From Rubrobacter_D sp963840835 (GTDB lineage Bacteria; Actinomycetota; Rubrobacteria; Rubrobacterales; Rubrobacteraceae), in contig CAWJAM010000001.1 in NCBI GenBank assembly GCA_963840835.1, forward strand, positions 186,001 to 250,000: DNA of 64,000 nucleotides. Reading direction: 5' to 3'. The translations under genes were made by a program, and so were the position numbers. Of the stretch, positions 41,742-51,000 are shown piece by piece (positions within the stretch are counted from its first letter, which is position 1; the number at the start of each line of letters is the position of its first letter). The notes beneath the pieces were generated by a model that ran no database searches, had not been told where the DNA came from, and saw only the letters and a list, made by a program, of their open reading frames with translations.

Positions 41742-42173
41742 CGACAGCCCGGCTCGATCTTCAGGGCACGCAGACGAGTACAGGCGGCCCCCTTGAGGCG
41801 CTCGGCGTCGTACTCGTACGGAGCAGTCTCCCCCAGCAAGGCCTCTGCTAGCTCCTCGGCCTCCCCGGCGGTAGCCGGCCTGAAGCCGAACGCCTCAAGG
41901 ATCTGTGCCCGGAGGTACTCGGCGGTACGGCCTTCGTGATCTCGTAGGCCCTGTACTCTGCGTAAAGGACGCCGACCTGGCAGGCAACGTAGAGAAAACA
42001 TCCTCGCCGACCTGTTCAGGATCGGGTAAGCGACCCTCCCTGGCGAAGAACCGCACGAGGACGGCGGAGCCGAGGCGGGCGGGGGCCTCGCGCTTGCCGG
42101 AGAGTAGGATATGCTCGTCTGGTCCGAGCGTCCATGCTGCTTCTAGCCCGCCGTAGGCCGGCTGACGCCCCAT
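41742..42173 (-). pseudogene. DUF4158 / Tn3-type transposase remnant (copy B)
   Basis: The same frameshifted N-terminal fragment as at 27900-28331, with a few substitutions (GETAPYEY for AEAAPYEY). The shared lesions date the decay before the block duplication. Confidence 0.7.
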
Positions 42174-42190
42174 GTGCCGTTCGCGCCCCT

Positions 42191-43582
42191 TTATGCCTGC
42201 TCGGATGATGCTTTACCGGAGGCGTTTAGGTATGAGAACGACAGTACGGCTCCGACGAGGAACGCACCGGCGCAGATGTAGCCAGCGAGGTGCAGTCCCG
42301 AAATAAACGATTCCCCGGCGACCAGGGAACCCAGGAGGGCTACGCCGAGCACCCCGCCTACCTGCCGACTTGCGTTTACCACGGCGGAGGCGACGCCGGT
42401 TCTCTCACCGGGCGCCGAGGAGAGTACCACGGCGGCTGAAGACGGTTGCACGAGCCCGCCGCCGAAACCGACGAGGAGCAGGTTGGCGAGGATGAGCGGG
42501 TAGGCCGAGTCCTCCCCAATCAACAGCAGAACGAGCGAGCCCAGGCTCGCCAGGCCGGAGCCTGCGACCATTGGCCACCGGGGGCCGAGCATTGCGGTTA
42601 GCCTACCAGCGAGGATCGAGGCCCCGAAGGTCACGACCGCGAGCGGCAGGAAGGCCAGACCGGTCTTCAGCGCAGAATAGTCTAGGAGGCTTCCCAAGAA
42701 CAGGGAGAGCAGGAAGATCTGGCCGAAGACACAGAAGGTGAGCACCACCCCAGCGAACGTGCCGACCGAGAACCTCAGGTCGCGGAACAGTCCCAGGGGC
42801 AGCATCGCGTGAGCGCCGTGGCGCTCGAGCTGGCGCTCGACGCTCAGAAAGGCAAGAGCACTGAAGACGGCCGTTATTAGTGCTGTCACGACGACCACCG
42901 AGAAACCCTGACGCGCGCCCTCTATGAGGGCGAAGGTCAGGGCGAACAGGGAGAGGACCCCCGTCGCCTGCCCCGCGAGATCGAACCCACGACCCTGCGC
43001 CCGCTCCGTCTCGGGGACGGAGCGGGCGGCGAGCGCCGCGACCAGAAGCGTAAGGGGCACGTTGACGAGAAACAGCCCGCGCCAGCCTAAGGTCCCGGCC
43101 AACACGCCGCCCAGGACCGGCCCGGCGGTGACGGCCAGACCGGTGGATGCCGCCCAGAGCCCTATCGCCTGCGCTCTCTCGGAGGGCTCGTCGAACACCC
43201 GAGCGATGATCGCCAGAGAAGGCGGCCCCAGAAGCGCCCCGGCGGCGCCGAGCGGCGCTTGAAAGGCGATCAGAATCCCTAGCGAGGGAGCCGCCGCGGA
43301 GAGGGCCGAGAAGAGGGCGAAGAGGCCGAGCCCGGTCAGGAACAACCTCCTGGCGCCTAGCCGGTCCGTTAGCGCCCCTACCGACAAGAGGAGGCTCGCC
43401 AACACCAGCGTGTAGCCTCCCGCTACCCACTGCAATCCCGACACCGCGCCGCCGAGGTCGATCTGGATCTCCGGCAAGGCCGTGTTCGCGCTGGTCGAGC
43501 GTAAGACCGCGAGGAAGATGCCCGCGCAGCTCGCCGCGAGTGCGAGCCTCTTGTCGTTATCGGTACCGTCTGTGGCCCCCAT
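42191..43582 (-). CDS. DHA2-family MFS exporter, copy B
   Basis: No amino-acid difference from copy A was found over 471 residues of open frame; the few base changes are silent. It keeps VLRSTSANTALP in helix 1 and GPVLGG in helix 5. ATG 43582 by analogy with copy A. Confidence 0.88.
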   Translation of the reverse strand: MGATDGTDNDKRLALAASCAGIFLAVLRSTSANTALPEIQIDLGGAVSGLQWVAGGYTLVLASLLLSVGALTDRLGARRLFLTGLGLFALFSALSAAAPSLGILIAFQAPLGAAGALLGPPSLAIIARVFDEPSERAQAIGLWAASTGLAVTAGPVLGGVLAGTLGWRGLFLVNVPLTLLVAALAARSVPETERAQGRGFDLAGQATGVLSLFALTFALIEGARQGFSVVVVTALITAVFSALAFLSVERQLERHGAHAMLPLGLFRDLRFSVGTFAGVVLTFCVFGQIFLLSLFLGSLLDYSALKTGLAFLPLAVVTFGASILAGRLTAMLGPRWPMVAGSGLASLGSLVLLLIGEDSAYPLILANLLLVGFGGGLVQPSSAAVVLSSAPGERTGVASAVVNASRQVGGVLGVALLGSLVAGESFISGLHLAGYICAGAFLVGAVLSFSYLNASGKASSEQA

Positions 43583-43627
43583 GCGCACTTTCACCCTCCC
43601 ACCCACGCCAGTCGGCTCGTCGGGTGC

Positions 43628-44395
43628 CTAAGCTATGGCTAGCCCGCCGTCCACGTTGAGGACGACCCCCTGAACGTAGCCGGTCTCCTCGCCCGCCAAA
43701 AACAGCACCGCCGCCGCGACGTCTTCGGGGAGACCCACCCGCCCGGCGGGGATGGTAGACGCCCTTCGCTCCCGAGTGTCCGCGTCGGCGAGACCGAGAT
43801 TCTTGTCCGTGAACGGGGAGCGCGTCGGCCCCGGCGCGACGCAGTTGACCGCCACGCCGTCGGGACCGTACTCGGCGGCCCATGCCCGTGTTAGCTGCTC
43901 CACCGCCGCCTTCGTTGCCCCGTAGAGCGCCAAGCCAGGGCGGCGGAACTGCCCGCGCTGCCCGGACACGCTCGACACGTTGACGATACGGCCCCAACCG
44001 CGCTCAGCCATCCCAGGAGCAAACGCCCCCGTCAAAAGAATCGCGCTCCTGACGTTGAGCCGGAACGCCCAATCGATGCTTTCGGCGTCCATCTCCTCCG
44101 TGCGTGCAGCCATTAGGGTGCCGCCATTGTTGACTAGGATGTCCACCCCTTGCTCGAAGGCCTCCTCCGCCCCCTCGACCAGCTGCGTAGGGTCGGCGTC
44201 CTCGAGGTCGTGGGCTACGAAGACAGCCTCCCCGCCGCCAGCGGTTATCTCTTCGACCACGTCGCTGCCTCGCTGCTCGTCGCGGCCAGTAACGACGACC
44301 CCGGCCCCGGCGACGGCGAGGCTTCGGGCCACCTCCCGCCCGATCCCCGAGGTCGAACCCGTCACCAGCGCCACGCGCCCGCTTTCTATGCTCAT
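43628..44395 (-). CDS. short-chain dehydrogenase/reductase, copy B
   Basis: Differs from copy A in the NNAG region (NNGG here, the canonical form) and at residue 5 (Ser for Arg). Ser, Tyr and Lys of the catalytic set are present. This is the copy expected to be active. AGGAGGTACGG before ATG 44395. Confidence 0.9.
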   Translation of the reverse strand: MSIESGRVALVTGSTSGIGREVARSLAVAGAGVVVTGRDEQRGSDVVEEITAGGGEAVFVAHDLEDADPTQLVEGAEEAFEQGVDILVNNGGTLMAARTEEMDAESIDWAFRLNVRSAILLTGAFAPGMAERGWGRIVNVSSVSGQRGQFRRPGLALYGATKAAVEQLTRAWAAEYGPDGVAVNCVAPGPTRSPFTDKNLGLADADTRERRASTIPAGRVGLPEDVAAAVLFLAGEETGYVQGVVLNVDGGLAIA

Positions 44396-44410
44396 CCGTA
44401 CCTCCTCTGA

Positions 44411-44463
44411 TTGCATTCCGACCGAACGGTCTATACAATACTACCGACCGGTCGGTTTGTAAA
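44411..44463. promoter_or_regulatory. divergent promoters with TetR operators, copy B
   Basis: The same arrangement as at 30569-30621: operators GACCGAACGGTC (44420-44431) and ACCGACCGGTCGGT (44443-44456), each inside a 17-base promoter spacer. No base differences from copy A in this stretch. Confidence 0.75.
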
Positions 44464-44520
44464 ACGTGCCGAGCTGCAGGGTGGGAGTGGAAGCCGAAGA
44501 AGCGACCTACTGGAGGCGCG

Positions 44521-44928
44521 ATGGCAGAAGTGATGGATGTGGACTCTCTGAAGGAGAGGGAGGGACTGGTCAAGAACCTCGGCATAGAGTACATGGAGAC
44601 TAGGCCGGAGAGAGTGGTGATGCGGATGCCGGTGGACAGGAGGCACGTCCAGCCGATGGGCTTTTTGCACGGCGGGGCGAGCGTGGTCCTGGCCGAGACC
44701 GTAGCCACGGTGGGCGCCTGGCTCAACTGCCCGGAGGGCAAGACGGCCTTTGGGACGGACATCCAGGCTAGCCACCTCAGGCCTAAGAGGGGAGGCACCC
44801 TCACGGCGGTGGGTACGCCGGTGCAGGTCGGGCGCACCAACCAGCTCTGGGACGTGCGTATCTCCGATGAGGAGGACAAGCCGGTGTGTGTCTCGCGTTG
44901 CCGGCTGGCTATAACCGAGGCGCGATGA
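44521..44928 (+). CDS. hotdog-fold thioesterase, copy B
   Basis: 135 aa; differs from copy A by Glu for Lys in SDEEDKPV. The FLHGGASVVLAET motif is intact. The stop overlaps the TetR ATG. Confidence 0.88.
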   Translation: MAEVMDVDSLKEREGLVKNLGIEYMETRPERVVMRMPVDRRHVQPMGFLHGGASVVLAETVATVGAWLNCPEGKTAFGTDIQASHLRPKRGGTLTAVGTPVQVGRTNQLWDVRISDEEDKPVCVSRCRLAITEAR

Positions 44929-45548
44929 GCCCGACGAGGGAGCAAGGCGAGAGGACGCGGCGCAGTATCGTCGAGAAGGCCGCCCCCGTCTTCAACACCA
45001 AAGGCTACTTCGGCACCTCGATGAGCGACCTAGTGCGCGAGACCGGTCTGGAGAAGGGTGGCATCTACGGTCACTTCGGCAGTAAGGAGGAGCTCGCGGT
45101 CGCCTCCTTCGAGTACGCCGCGGGGGTGATGCGCGAGCGGTTCACGTCCGAGCTGGCAAGCAAGAGTGGTGCTCTGGAGAAGCTCTTTGCCATCATCGAC
45201 GTCCTTAGCGGCATAGCGGAGGACCCGCCGGTCGCGGGTGGCTGCCCAATCTTGAACACGGCCGTCGAGTCCGACGACGCCAACCCCGTTTTGAAGAAGA
45301 GGGCGCAGGATGCCATGAGCGGTTGGCTGCGCCTGGTCGGAATGACCGTCAAGGACGGTGTAAGGGGAGGGGAACTCTCTGTGGAGACAGACCCCAGAGA
45401 GATGGCCAGCTTGGTGGTGGCGACGCTGGAGGGGGCGCTGATGCTCTGCAAGCTTTTCGACGATCCGGCCCACATGGAGCGGGCCGTCGTCCACCTCAAG
45501 CGGCATATTGGTTCGCTCGAGCGCACGAGTGAGGGGTTGGGCGAGTAG
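44925..45548 (+). CDS. TetR-family repressor, copy B
   Basis: 207 aa, one residue different from copy A (Ser for Ala in RHIGSLERTSE). With two near-identical repressors and identical operators, both blocks should be co-regulated. Confidence 0.9.
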   Translation: MSPTREQGERTRRSIVEKAAPVFNTKGYFGTSMSDLVRETGLEKGGIYGHFGSKEELAVASFEYAAGVMRERFTSELASKSGALEKLFAIIDVLSGIAEDPPVAGGCPILNTAVESDDANPVLKKRAQDAMSGWLRLVGMTVKDGVRGGELSVETDPREMASLVVATLEGALMLCKLFDDPAHMERAVVHLKRHIGSLERTSEGLGE

Positions 45549-45576
45549 AACGCAACCCGGGCAAGGAGAATACGGG

Positions 45577-45870
45577 ATGACTACCCGAGATTTGACAGAA
45601 ATACCCCTCGAAACACTGGGCGCCTTCGGACGAGAAGGCGCTCACCGGCGCGTGTTCGTCAGGGAGGTGAGACCGGAAGATTCAGAAAGGCTGCGGGATG
45701 TTCTCTCGCTGGCGATAGCCCTCGGCCACCCGATCGGGGCGACGGGCGTGATTCTGGTCGTCAAGGCACTGCACGAACTGGAACGCACCGGCGGGCGATA
45801 CGCTCTAGTCACGCTGGGCATCGGCGGCGACATGGGTATCGTCGCCGTCTTCGAGAACCTGCAGAACTGA
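45577..45870 (+). CDS. truncated thiolase C-terminal fragment, copy B
   Basis: 97 aa, Leu for Ser near the N-terminus relative to copy A. The same GIGGDMG replacement of the catalytic cysteine and the same fused N-terminus. Confidence 0.7.
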   Translation: MTTRDLTEIPLETLGAFGREGAHRRVFVREVRPEDSERLRDVLSLAIALGHPIGATGVILVVKALHELERTGGRYALVTLGIGGDMGIVAVFENLQN

Positions 45871-45878
45871 GGAGCATC

Positions 45879-46382
45879 TTGGCGCAAGAGAAAATGAGGA
45901 TTGTGACGTGGGAGGACCCTATGGCCGGCGCAGCGGCCGCTGGGGAGATGGGCGGTCTACCGTTCCTACGAGCCATCCTCGCCGGTGAGCAGCCCCCGCC
46001 TCCCATAGGGCAGCTCATGGGCTTCGAGCCGCTTGAGGTAGAGGAGGGCCGGGTCCTGTTCGTATGCACGCCCGCCGAGTACCACTACAATCCGATCGGT
46101 GTGGTGCACGGGGGCCTTGCGTGCACCCTCCTGGATTCGGCAATGGGTTGCGCCGTGCACACCATGCTTCCCGCTAGTGTCGGGTACACTACGGTCGAGC
46201 TGAAGGTCAACTTTCTGCGTCCGATTACCCTGCAAACCGGGCGGCTTCTGTGCGAAGGCACCACTATCCACGTCGGCAACCGCATCGCTACCGCCGAGGC
46301 GCGGCTTCTCGACACGAGCAGCAAACTCTATGGCCACGCCACCACTACTTGCATGATCTTCCGCAACCCGACCGCCGAATAG
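45879..46382 (+). CDS. PaaI-like hotdog thioesterase, copy B (intact)
   Basis: 167 aa from TTG 45879 (GAGGAGC upstream). The first 45 residues form an extra N-terminal helix region, then the hotdog core with HYNPIGVVHGGLACTLLDSAMGCAVHTM (Asp as the acidic residue) and VELKVNFLRP. The acyl-CoA substrate is unknown. Copy A is broken by a one-base deletion. Confidence 0.88.
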   Translation: MAQEKMRIVTWEDPMAGAAAAGEMGGLPFLRAILAGEQPPPPIGQLMGFEPLEVEEGRVLFVCTPAEYHYNPIGVVHGGLACTLLDSAMGCAVHTMLPASVGYTTVELKVNFLRPITLQTGRLLCEGTTIHVGNRIATAEARLLDTSSKLYGHATTTCMIFRNPTAE

Positions 46383-46489
46383 TCACAGCCTTCCGTTGGC
46401 GAAGGATAAAGATGGGCATGCCCAGGTAATGAGGTGGACCTACAGGAACAAGATGTCGACGACGGCGTTGTGCAAGTACAAGGGCTGCA

Positions 46490-46602
46490 TTGACACCACC
46501 GGGAGCGCGATACAGTGCAACACGTGACACCCCGGAGCAGAGAAGACCGCCTAAATATGCGGGATTTGTAACCTCGTGCAAGTCCCTGCAACGCTTGACC
46601 GA
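46490..46602. repeat. att-flanking arm, module 3
   Basis: Same arm family, but visibly diverged from the arm after copy A (GGGATTTGTAACCTCGTGC for GGCATTTGCAACCCCCTGC), although the adjoining cargo is about 99% identical. One TGACACCAC repeat only, as in module 1. Confidence 0.75.
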
Positions 46603-46651
46603 TCACTCGTAATGAGATTAGGTCAGCGGTTCGAGTCCGCTAGTCGGCTCT
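46603..46651 (+). repeat. att site 3 (diverged)
   Basis: tRNA-Thr 3' copy with TGAGATTAGG for TGAGCAGG (net two-base gain) and one change in the acceptor arm (CTAGTCGGC). End of module 3. Confidence 0.85.
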
Positions 46652-46920
46652 CCGTCTTATCGCGATTTGCAGGAAAAACTGCGTAGCCCAAAGAGGTCTC
46701 GGCGCCAAGGCCCAGGCTAACTTACCGCAACCCGCCGAACAAGCACTCTTGGTCGAGCGGAGGCGTGGCGGCCGCGCCCACCAATTTGATGATAAAGCAT
46801 CGTTGCTCGGAGTCGGCAGAGGAATAGCGTTGTTCGGCGATCCGGTCAGAGATGTGTCGAGGCCACAAGGATCTACGTGTCGCTCTATCGGCCTCGACGA
46901 CCGCTCATCCTGTTCCCTGC
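46652..46920. other. non-coding int-side arm relic of module 4
   Basis: No gene seen. The first 110 bases resemble the start of module 3 (33808 onward). The rest lies between that arm and the convergent end of the XRE-STAND gene. Confidence 0.55.
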
Positions 46921-49266
46921 TCATGTGGGTGAGGCTTCCTCCCTGTTGAGGGCGTACTCGACGGCCCGCTCGAAGTCCATGGCCCGTCCTTCCGCCTGCG
47001 TCTCCTCGAAATCCTTTTCGCCGAGCTGGGAGCGTACGGTGACTTTGATGCGCTGATAGAGGGAGCGGTTCGGCTCGTAGTAATCGTAGACAGGCGCTTC
47101 GACCGCCTGTAGCAGTTCGTCGGCAGCGCCGAAAAGGCGCGCGGACCGATCAACCTTCCCTTGCACGCCGGCCACCACGGCGAGCCCCTCCAGGAAGTAA
47201 CCCAAGTTCGCCCGGTCGCCTATCTCCCCAGAGAGCGCCACTCCTTCTTCGAATGTTTGGGCCGCCAGGTCGTGGTCGCCTTGGGCCTGCGCTATCTGAG
47301 ACAGGAGGTAGAGTGCGTTGTTGATACCGAGTCGGTCACCCAACTTGCGGGCGAGCGCGAGCCCCTCCTCCATCATCGCGGCGGCCTGGTCTAGGTCGCC
47401 CTGGATGAGCAGCACGACGCCCAGGTGGCTGCGCACGCTGGCTACCATCTGGTTGTCGCCGATCTCGAGGTAGAGGCTCAGTGCCTCCTTTAGTCGTGAC
47501 CTCGCCTCCTCGGCTTCCTGGCCATTTAGGGCCAAGAGACCGAGAATGTAAACTGTATGGGCAACTCGTACCTTGTCACCCACCCGCTTGGCCAACCCCA
47601 AGCTTTCCTGCAAATGGCCTTCGGAGGACTCGTAGTTACCTCGGGTGTAATCCATCGTTCCAACGACCGCCAGTGCGATCGTCCGAAGATTAGCCGGCAC
47701 GTCGTATTCAAGCAGCATCTCCATCCAGCGGCGGCCTTCCCGCTGGTAGCCGCGTAACCACCAGAACACCCACAGAGCCCATCCCAAGCGCGTGGCGGTC
47801 ACCGTCTCTTCCGCAGATAGCGCCCGACCCATGGCCGCCCGCAGGTTGCCGTGCTCCCGCTCCAGCCGATCCAACCACTCCGCCTGATGCGGTCCTCGGA
47901 GCTCCGGGTGAGCTTGCTCGGCCAAGTCCAGGAAGAACGCGGTATGGCGTCGGCTGGCTACCCTAGCCTCACTACTCTCTTCCAACTTCTCGAGCGCATA
48001 CTGGCGCACCGGCTCCAGCATCCCGTAGCGAGTCTCGACCCCGCCCGGGTCGGCCGTTACCAGCGATTGCTCCACCAGCGTCCCGAGGAGACCGAGCACA
48101 TCCTCGACCGCGGTGTCCCCCGCGGCGCCGACCGCCTCGGTCGCCTCGAGCGTAAAACCCCCCGCGAACACTGCCAACCGTCGGAACAGCGCCTGCTCAG
48201 GTTCATTTAGTAAGTCGCGACTCCAATCCAGCGTCGCCCGCATCGTCCTTTGACGGTCCGCAACATTCCTCGACCAGCTGGTCGACAGCGCCCGGTCCAG
48301 CCGCGCCAGGAGGATCGAGGGGCTGAGGAATCTTACCCTGGCCGCTGCCAGCTCCAACGCTAGAGGCAATCCGGCGAGCCGCCAACAGATGGCCGCGACC
48401 GCCGCGGCGTTCGCCTCGGTAAGCGAGAAGCTGGGAGTGGCTGCCCGGGCGCGATCCACGAAGAGCCTGCCGGACGGCGATCCTAGGACATCTTCTATAC
48501 GTGGATCACGGGTGGAAACGGGTAACTCGAGGGGCGGCACGGGGTACTCTTGCTCGCCTCCAATGCGCAGCGGTGCGCGACTCGTTACGAGCACCGTCAG
48601 GTTTGGGCAGGACTCGATCAACCATGACACTTCTGGCGCCGCCTCCAGCAAGTGCTCAAAGTTGTCTAGTGTCAGTAGCAGCCGCTTGGCCCGCAGGTAG
48701 ACGCGCAGTGCCTCGCGGGGGCTTTGGCCCGCTGCTTCCCTCAACCCGAAGGAGCGAACAACGCTGGGGACGACGAACTCGGCGCTGTGCAGTGGCGCAA
48801 GGGCGACGAAGGTTACGCCATCCGTGAAGTACCCCCCTGCTTCGCGTGCCGCTTCCAGGGCGAGGCGTGTCTTGCCGACCCCTCCCGTCCCCGTGAGCGT
48901 GAGAAGCCGCATCTCCCTTCGACGAAGGAAACCACTCACCTGTTCCAAGTCTCGTTCCCGACCCACGAGCGGGGCGGGCGTCGCTGGCAGGGTGAGCTCG
49001 GTGACGACCGGGGTGGCATAGGCAACGTCGCCCCGCTTCGGTATAGCCGCCAGGAGTGAAGCGCGCTCGTCCACGGGCAGCTCCAATGCGTCCGCGAGCG
49101 CGCGCACCGTGTGTGGGTAGGGACGCCTCCGCGCACCACGCTCCAAGTCGCTGATGCCCTTGGCGCTCAGGCCGGCGCGTGCGGCCAGCTCCTCCTGCGT
49201 CAGACCGGCGGCTTCTCTCACTTGCCGCAAATGCGCGCCGAACGGGGCGTCCCGCTTTCTGCTCAC
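46921..49266 (-). CDS. XRE-HTH / STAND (AfsR-like) ATPase / TPR regulator
   Basis: 781 aa. Residues 8-75 are a Cro/CI-type HTH (LRQVREAAGLTQEELAARAGLSAKGISDLERGARRRPYP). The STAND ATPase has LVGRERDLEQV, Walker A LTGTGGVGKTRLALEAA, Walker B RLLLTLDNFEHLL and VTSRAPLRIGGE. The C-terminal half is TPR-like repeats (A/L-rich, VRSHLGVVLLIQGDLDQAAAMMEEGLALAR). This layout senses a ligand through the repeats and switches transcription or a local programme. GTG start. Divergent from the membrane-protein genes that follow. Confidence 0.9.
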   Translation of the reverse strand: MSRKRDAPFGAHLRQVREAAGLTQEELAARAGLSAKGISDLERGARRRPYPHTVRALADALELPVDERASLLAAIPKRGDVAYATPVVTELTLPATPAPLVGRERDLEQVSGFLRRREMRLLTLTGTGGVGKTRLALEAAREAGGYFTDGVTFVALAPLHSAEFVVPSVVRSFGLREAAGQSPREALRVYLRAKRLLLTLDNFEHLLEAAPEVSWLIESCPNLTVLVTSRAPLRIGGEQEYPVPPLELPVSTRDPRIEDVLGSPSGRLFVDRARAATPSFSLTEANAAAVAAICWRLAGLPLALELAAARVRFLSPSILLARLDRALSTSWSRNVADRQRTMRATLDWSRDLLNEPEQALFRRLAVFAGGFTLEATEAVGAAGDTAVEDVLGLLGTLVEQSLVTADPGGVETRYGMLEPVRQYALEKLEESSEARVASRRHTAFFLDLAEQAHPELRGPHQAEWLDRLEREHGNLRAAMGRALSAEETVTATRLGWALWVFWWLRGYQREGRRWMEMLLEYDVPANLRTIALAVVGTMDYTRGNYESSEGHLQESLGLAKRVGDKVRVAHTVYILGLLALNGQEAEEARSRLKEALSLYLEIGDNQMVASVRSHLGVVLLIQGDLDQAAAMMEEGLALARKLGDRLGINNALYLLSQIAQAQGDHDLAAQTFEEGVALSGEIGDRANLGYFLEGLAVVAGVQGKVDRSARLFGAADELLQAVEAPVYDYYEPNRSLYQRIKVTVRSQLGEKDFEETQAEGRAMDFERAVEYALNREEASPT

Positions 49267-49582
49267 GTCGGGTGTGCGTCCTGCGTCATGAACCTACGCA
49301 CCTGTTCCCTAGCTACGGACCATGGTAGCAGAGGGTGCAGGTGATCGGGGCGCTTGGCCTCAACTCCCGCAGTCGAAGTGCGGGAGCAGCGCAGGAGAGG
49401 TGCGGATGGTTTGCCTACACGCCAGGGTGCAGACTGGGAACCAGAACGCAAGATCGGCTTCGGCCGGAAGATCGAAGGAGGTGAAGCCAGGACGGAAAGC
49501 GACGTGGCGGAAAAGGAGCGGCCCGTTAAGGGTCACAGCTCGAGCGGAAGGTAGATAACCTGCCCCCGCGGAAAGGAGACAT
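49267..49582. other. divergent intergenic region
   Basis: Between the leftward XRE-STAND gene and the rightward DoxX-like gene. I see no gene or clear operator; CTCCCGCAGTCGAAGTGCGGGAG is a small hairpin at about 49364. GCGGAAAGGAGACAT at the end is the ribosome site of the next gene. Confidence 0.5.
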
Positions 49583-50107
49583 ATGGCACCGTTAGTCATA
49601 CTCGTGATTTCGTTCATCCTCCTACGGGGCGTGGGGTTGCTCGGGGTCAGGCGACTCTCCTCCTGGAGAGATGCCGGCCTCTATGCCGTGGCGATCATGT
49701 TCCTGTTCACGGGCTTTACGCACTTCACCGGCATGAAGTACGACTATGCGGCGATGCTTCCCGGCCCGCTCTCCGGCAACCTCGGGATGATTTACCTGAC
49801 CGGAGCGCTGCAGATCGCGGGCGCTGTGGGCTTGCTCGTTCCCCGGACCCGGAGGCTCGCGGGCATCTGCCTGGCGCTGCTCCTGATCGCTATGTTCCCC
49901 GGTAATGTGTACGCCGCACTCAACGAGATCGAGTTTCGTGGCGACGCGCCCACCCCGTTGTGGCTGCGGACGCCGATCCAGCTCTTCTTCATCGGGATGG
50001 TCTTGTGGACCTCGACCAAGAGATACTCCGAGACGGTCGAGCAGCCTCAAGTCAAGGAACCGGTTGTCGAGCACGAGCAACCTTCCCGGCAAGGTGCTTC
50101 GTCGTGA
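49583..50107 (+). CDS. DoxX-like membrane protein
   Basis: 174 aa, four helices (FLFTGFTHFTG and the QIAGAVGLLVPRTRRLAGICLALLLIAMFPGNVYAAL segment typical of the DoxX/DoxD family), linked in other bacteria to thiosulfate:quinone or redox stress functions. AAAGGAGACAT before the ATG. The C-terminus VVEHEQPSRQGASS is nearly shared with the unrelated protein at 52381-52665. Confidence 0.8.
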   Translation: MAPLVILVISFILLRGVGLLGVRRLSSWRDAGLYAVAIMFLFTGFTHFTGMKYDYAAMLPGPLSGNLGMIYLTGALQIAGAVGLLVPRTRRLAGICLALLLIAMFPGNVYAALNEIEFRGDAPTPLWLRTPIQLFFIGMVLWTSTKRYSETVEQPQVKEPVVEHEQPSRQGASS

Positions 50108-50225
50108 AAGCCTCTGTGTTCCCTGATTGGGGGCACAATATCCCGAACCTGCCCGGCGCCCTGCGCCGGGCAGGGGCCTCTATCCCCATGGCGGCGTTGC
50201 TCGGCTCGATGATAGGTTGTCGCCC

Positions 50226-50990
50226 ATGACTTCGAGCTTGACGCGAAGCAGACGAACCGAGATAGGACTCGGGGGGCCGTTTCGGTGGGAGCAGGTGGCC
50301 CTCGCCAGCGGCATCCTCTTCGTTGCGGCCCAGATCGCGACGTTGGTTATCAACGTCGCCTTCTTCCTGACGACGCACCCGCCGATGGATGCCTCGCCCG
50401 CTGAGGCCGCGAGGGGCTTCGCGCGAGCGGAAACCATGGTCGAGATCGGCACATACCTCTACGTGCTCCATTTGCCGTTCCTGCTGCTCTTCTTGGGGGG
50501 GCTTTTCGGCGTGCTGCGAAGGGCAGAGGGCGGCAGCGGGGCACTCTCGATCTCCGCGCTCGGCGCGGGCATAGCCATGGTCGTCATCGCCTCCATGGGC
50601 GCGCTCATCTCCGCTCTTACCCCTACCATCGGACAGCTCGGCGGGGACGGCGTGACGGTCAAGGCGATCGACGCGATTACGCCGCTCGCGCTGAGCGCCT
50701 TCCCGCGCGCCGTACTCCTGGGGGCGACGTCGGTGGTGTTGCTGGAGGGCCGCATCGCGCCCCGCTGGATCGGATGGACGGGTCTTGCCCTCGGTCTGAC
50801 CAGCCTCGTCTCGACGGGCACCCTGTTTGCTCCGACGCTCATCCCCCTGCTGACGATCGGGACGCTGCTGTTCGTGGTCTGGGTGGCCACTCTCACCATC
50901 GTGCTGCTCCAGAGTCCCCGAACAGTGGGCCAGGTGGCGCCACCTGCCGACGATGTCAGCAGGGTGCCTGGTGAACCGGATGAGATGTAG
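50226..50990 (+). CDS. polytopic membrane protein (DUF4386-like)
   Basis: 254 aa with six hydrophobic segments; a short cytoplasmic N-terminus, then VALASGILFVAAQIATLVINVAFFL, and IAPRWIGWTGLALGLTSLVS near the end, a pattern seen in DUF4386-type proteins. Weak ribosome site. The C-terminal tail is hydrophilic. Function unknown. Start at ATG 50226; an upstream frame to 50127 lacks family-like sequence. Confidence 0.6.
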   Translation: MTSSLTRSRRTEIGLGGPFRWEQVALASGILFVAAQIATLVINVAFFLTTHPPMDASPAEAARGFARAETMVEIGTYLYVLHLPFLLLFLGGLFGVLRRAEGGSGALSISALGAGIAMVVIASMGALISALTPTIGQLGGDGVTVKAIDAITPLALSAFPRAVLLGATSVVLLEGRIAPRWIGWTGLALGLTSLVSTGTLFAPTLIPLLTIGTLLFVVWVATLTIVLLQSPRTVGQVAPPADDVSRVPGEPDEM

Positions 50991-51000
50991 AAAGGAGATC

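Larger units (their letters stand above)
41696..46523. repeat. 4.8-kb duplicated cargo block, copy B
   Basis: Direct copy of 27854-32680. It begins with the same arm fragment and ends just before a different arm variant. This copy keeps all reading frames and is probably the functional one. Confidence 0.92.

Noticed and set aside
40490..42001. A 503-residue leftward protein joining the transposase fragment with antisense of the flavin hydroxylase
   Set aside because: Only the DUF4158-like end has sense; the rest is antisense of the hydroxylase at 40106-41605.
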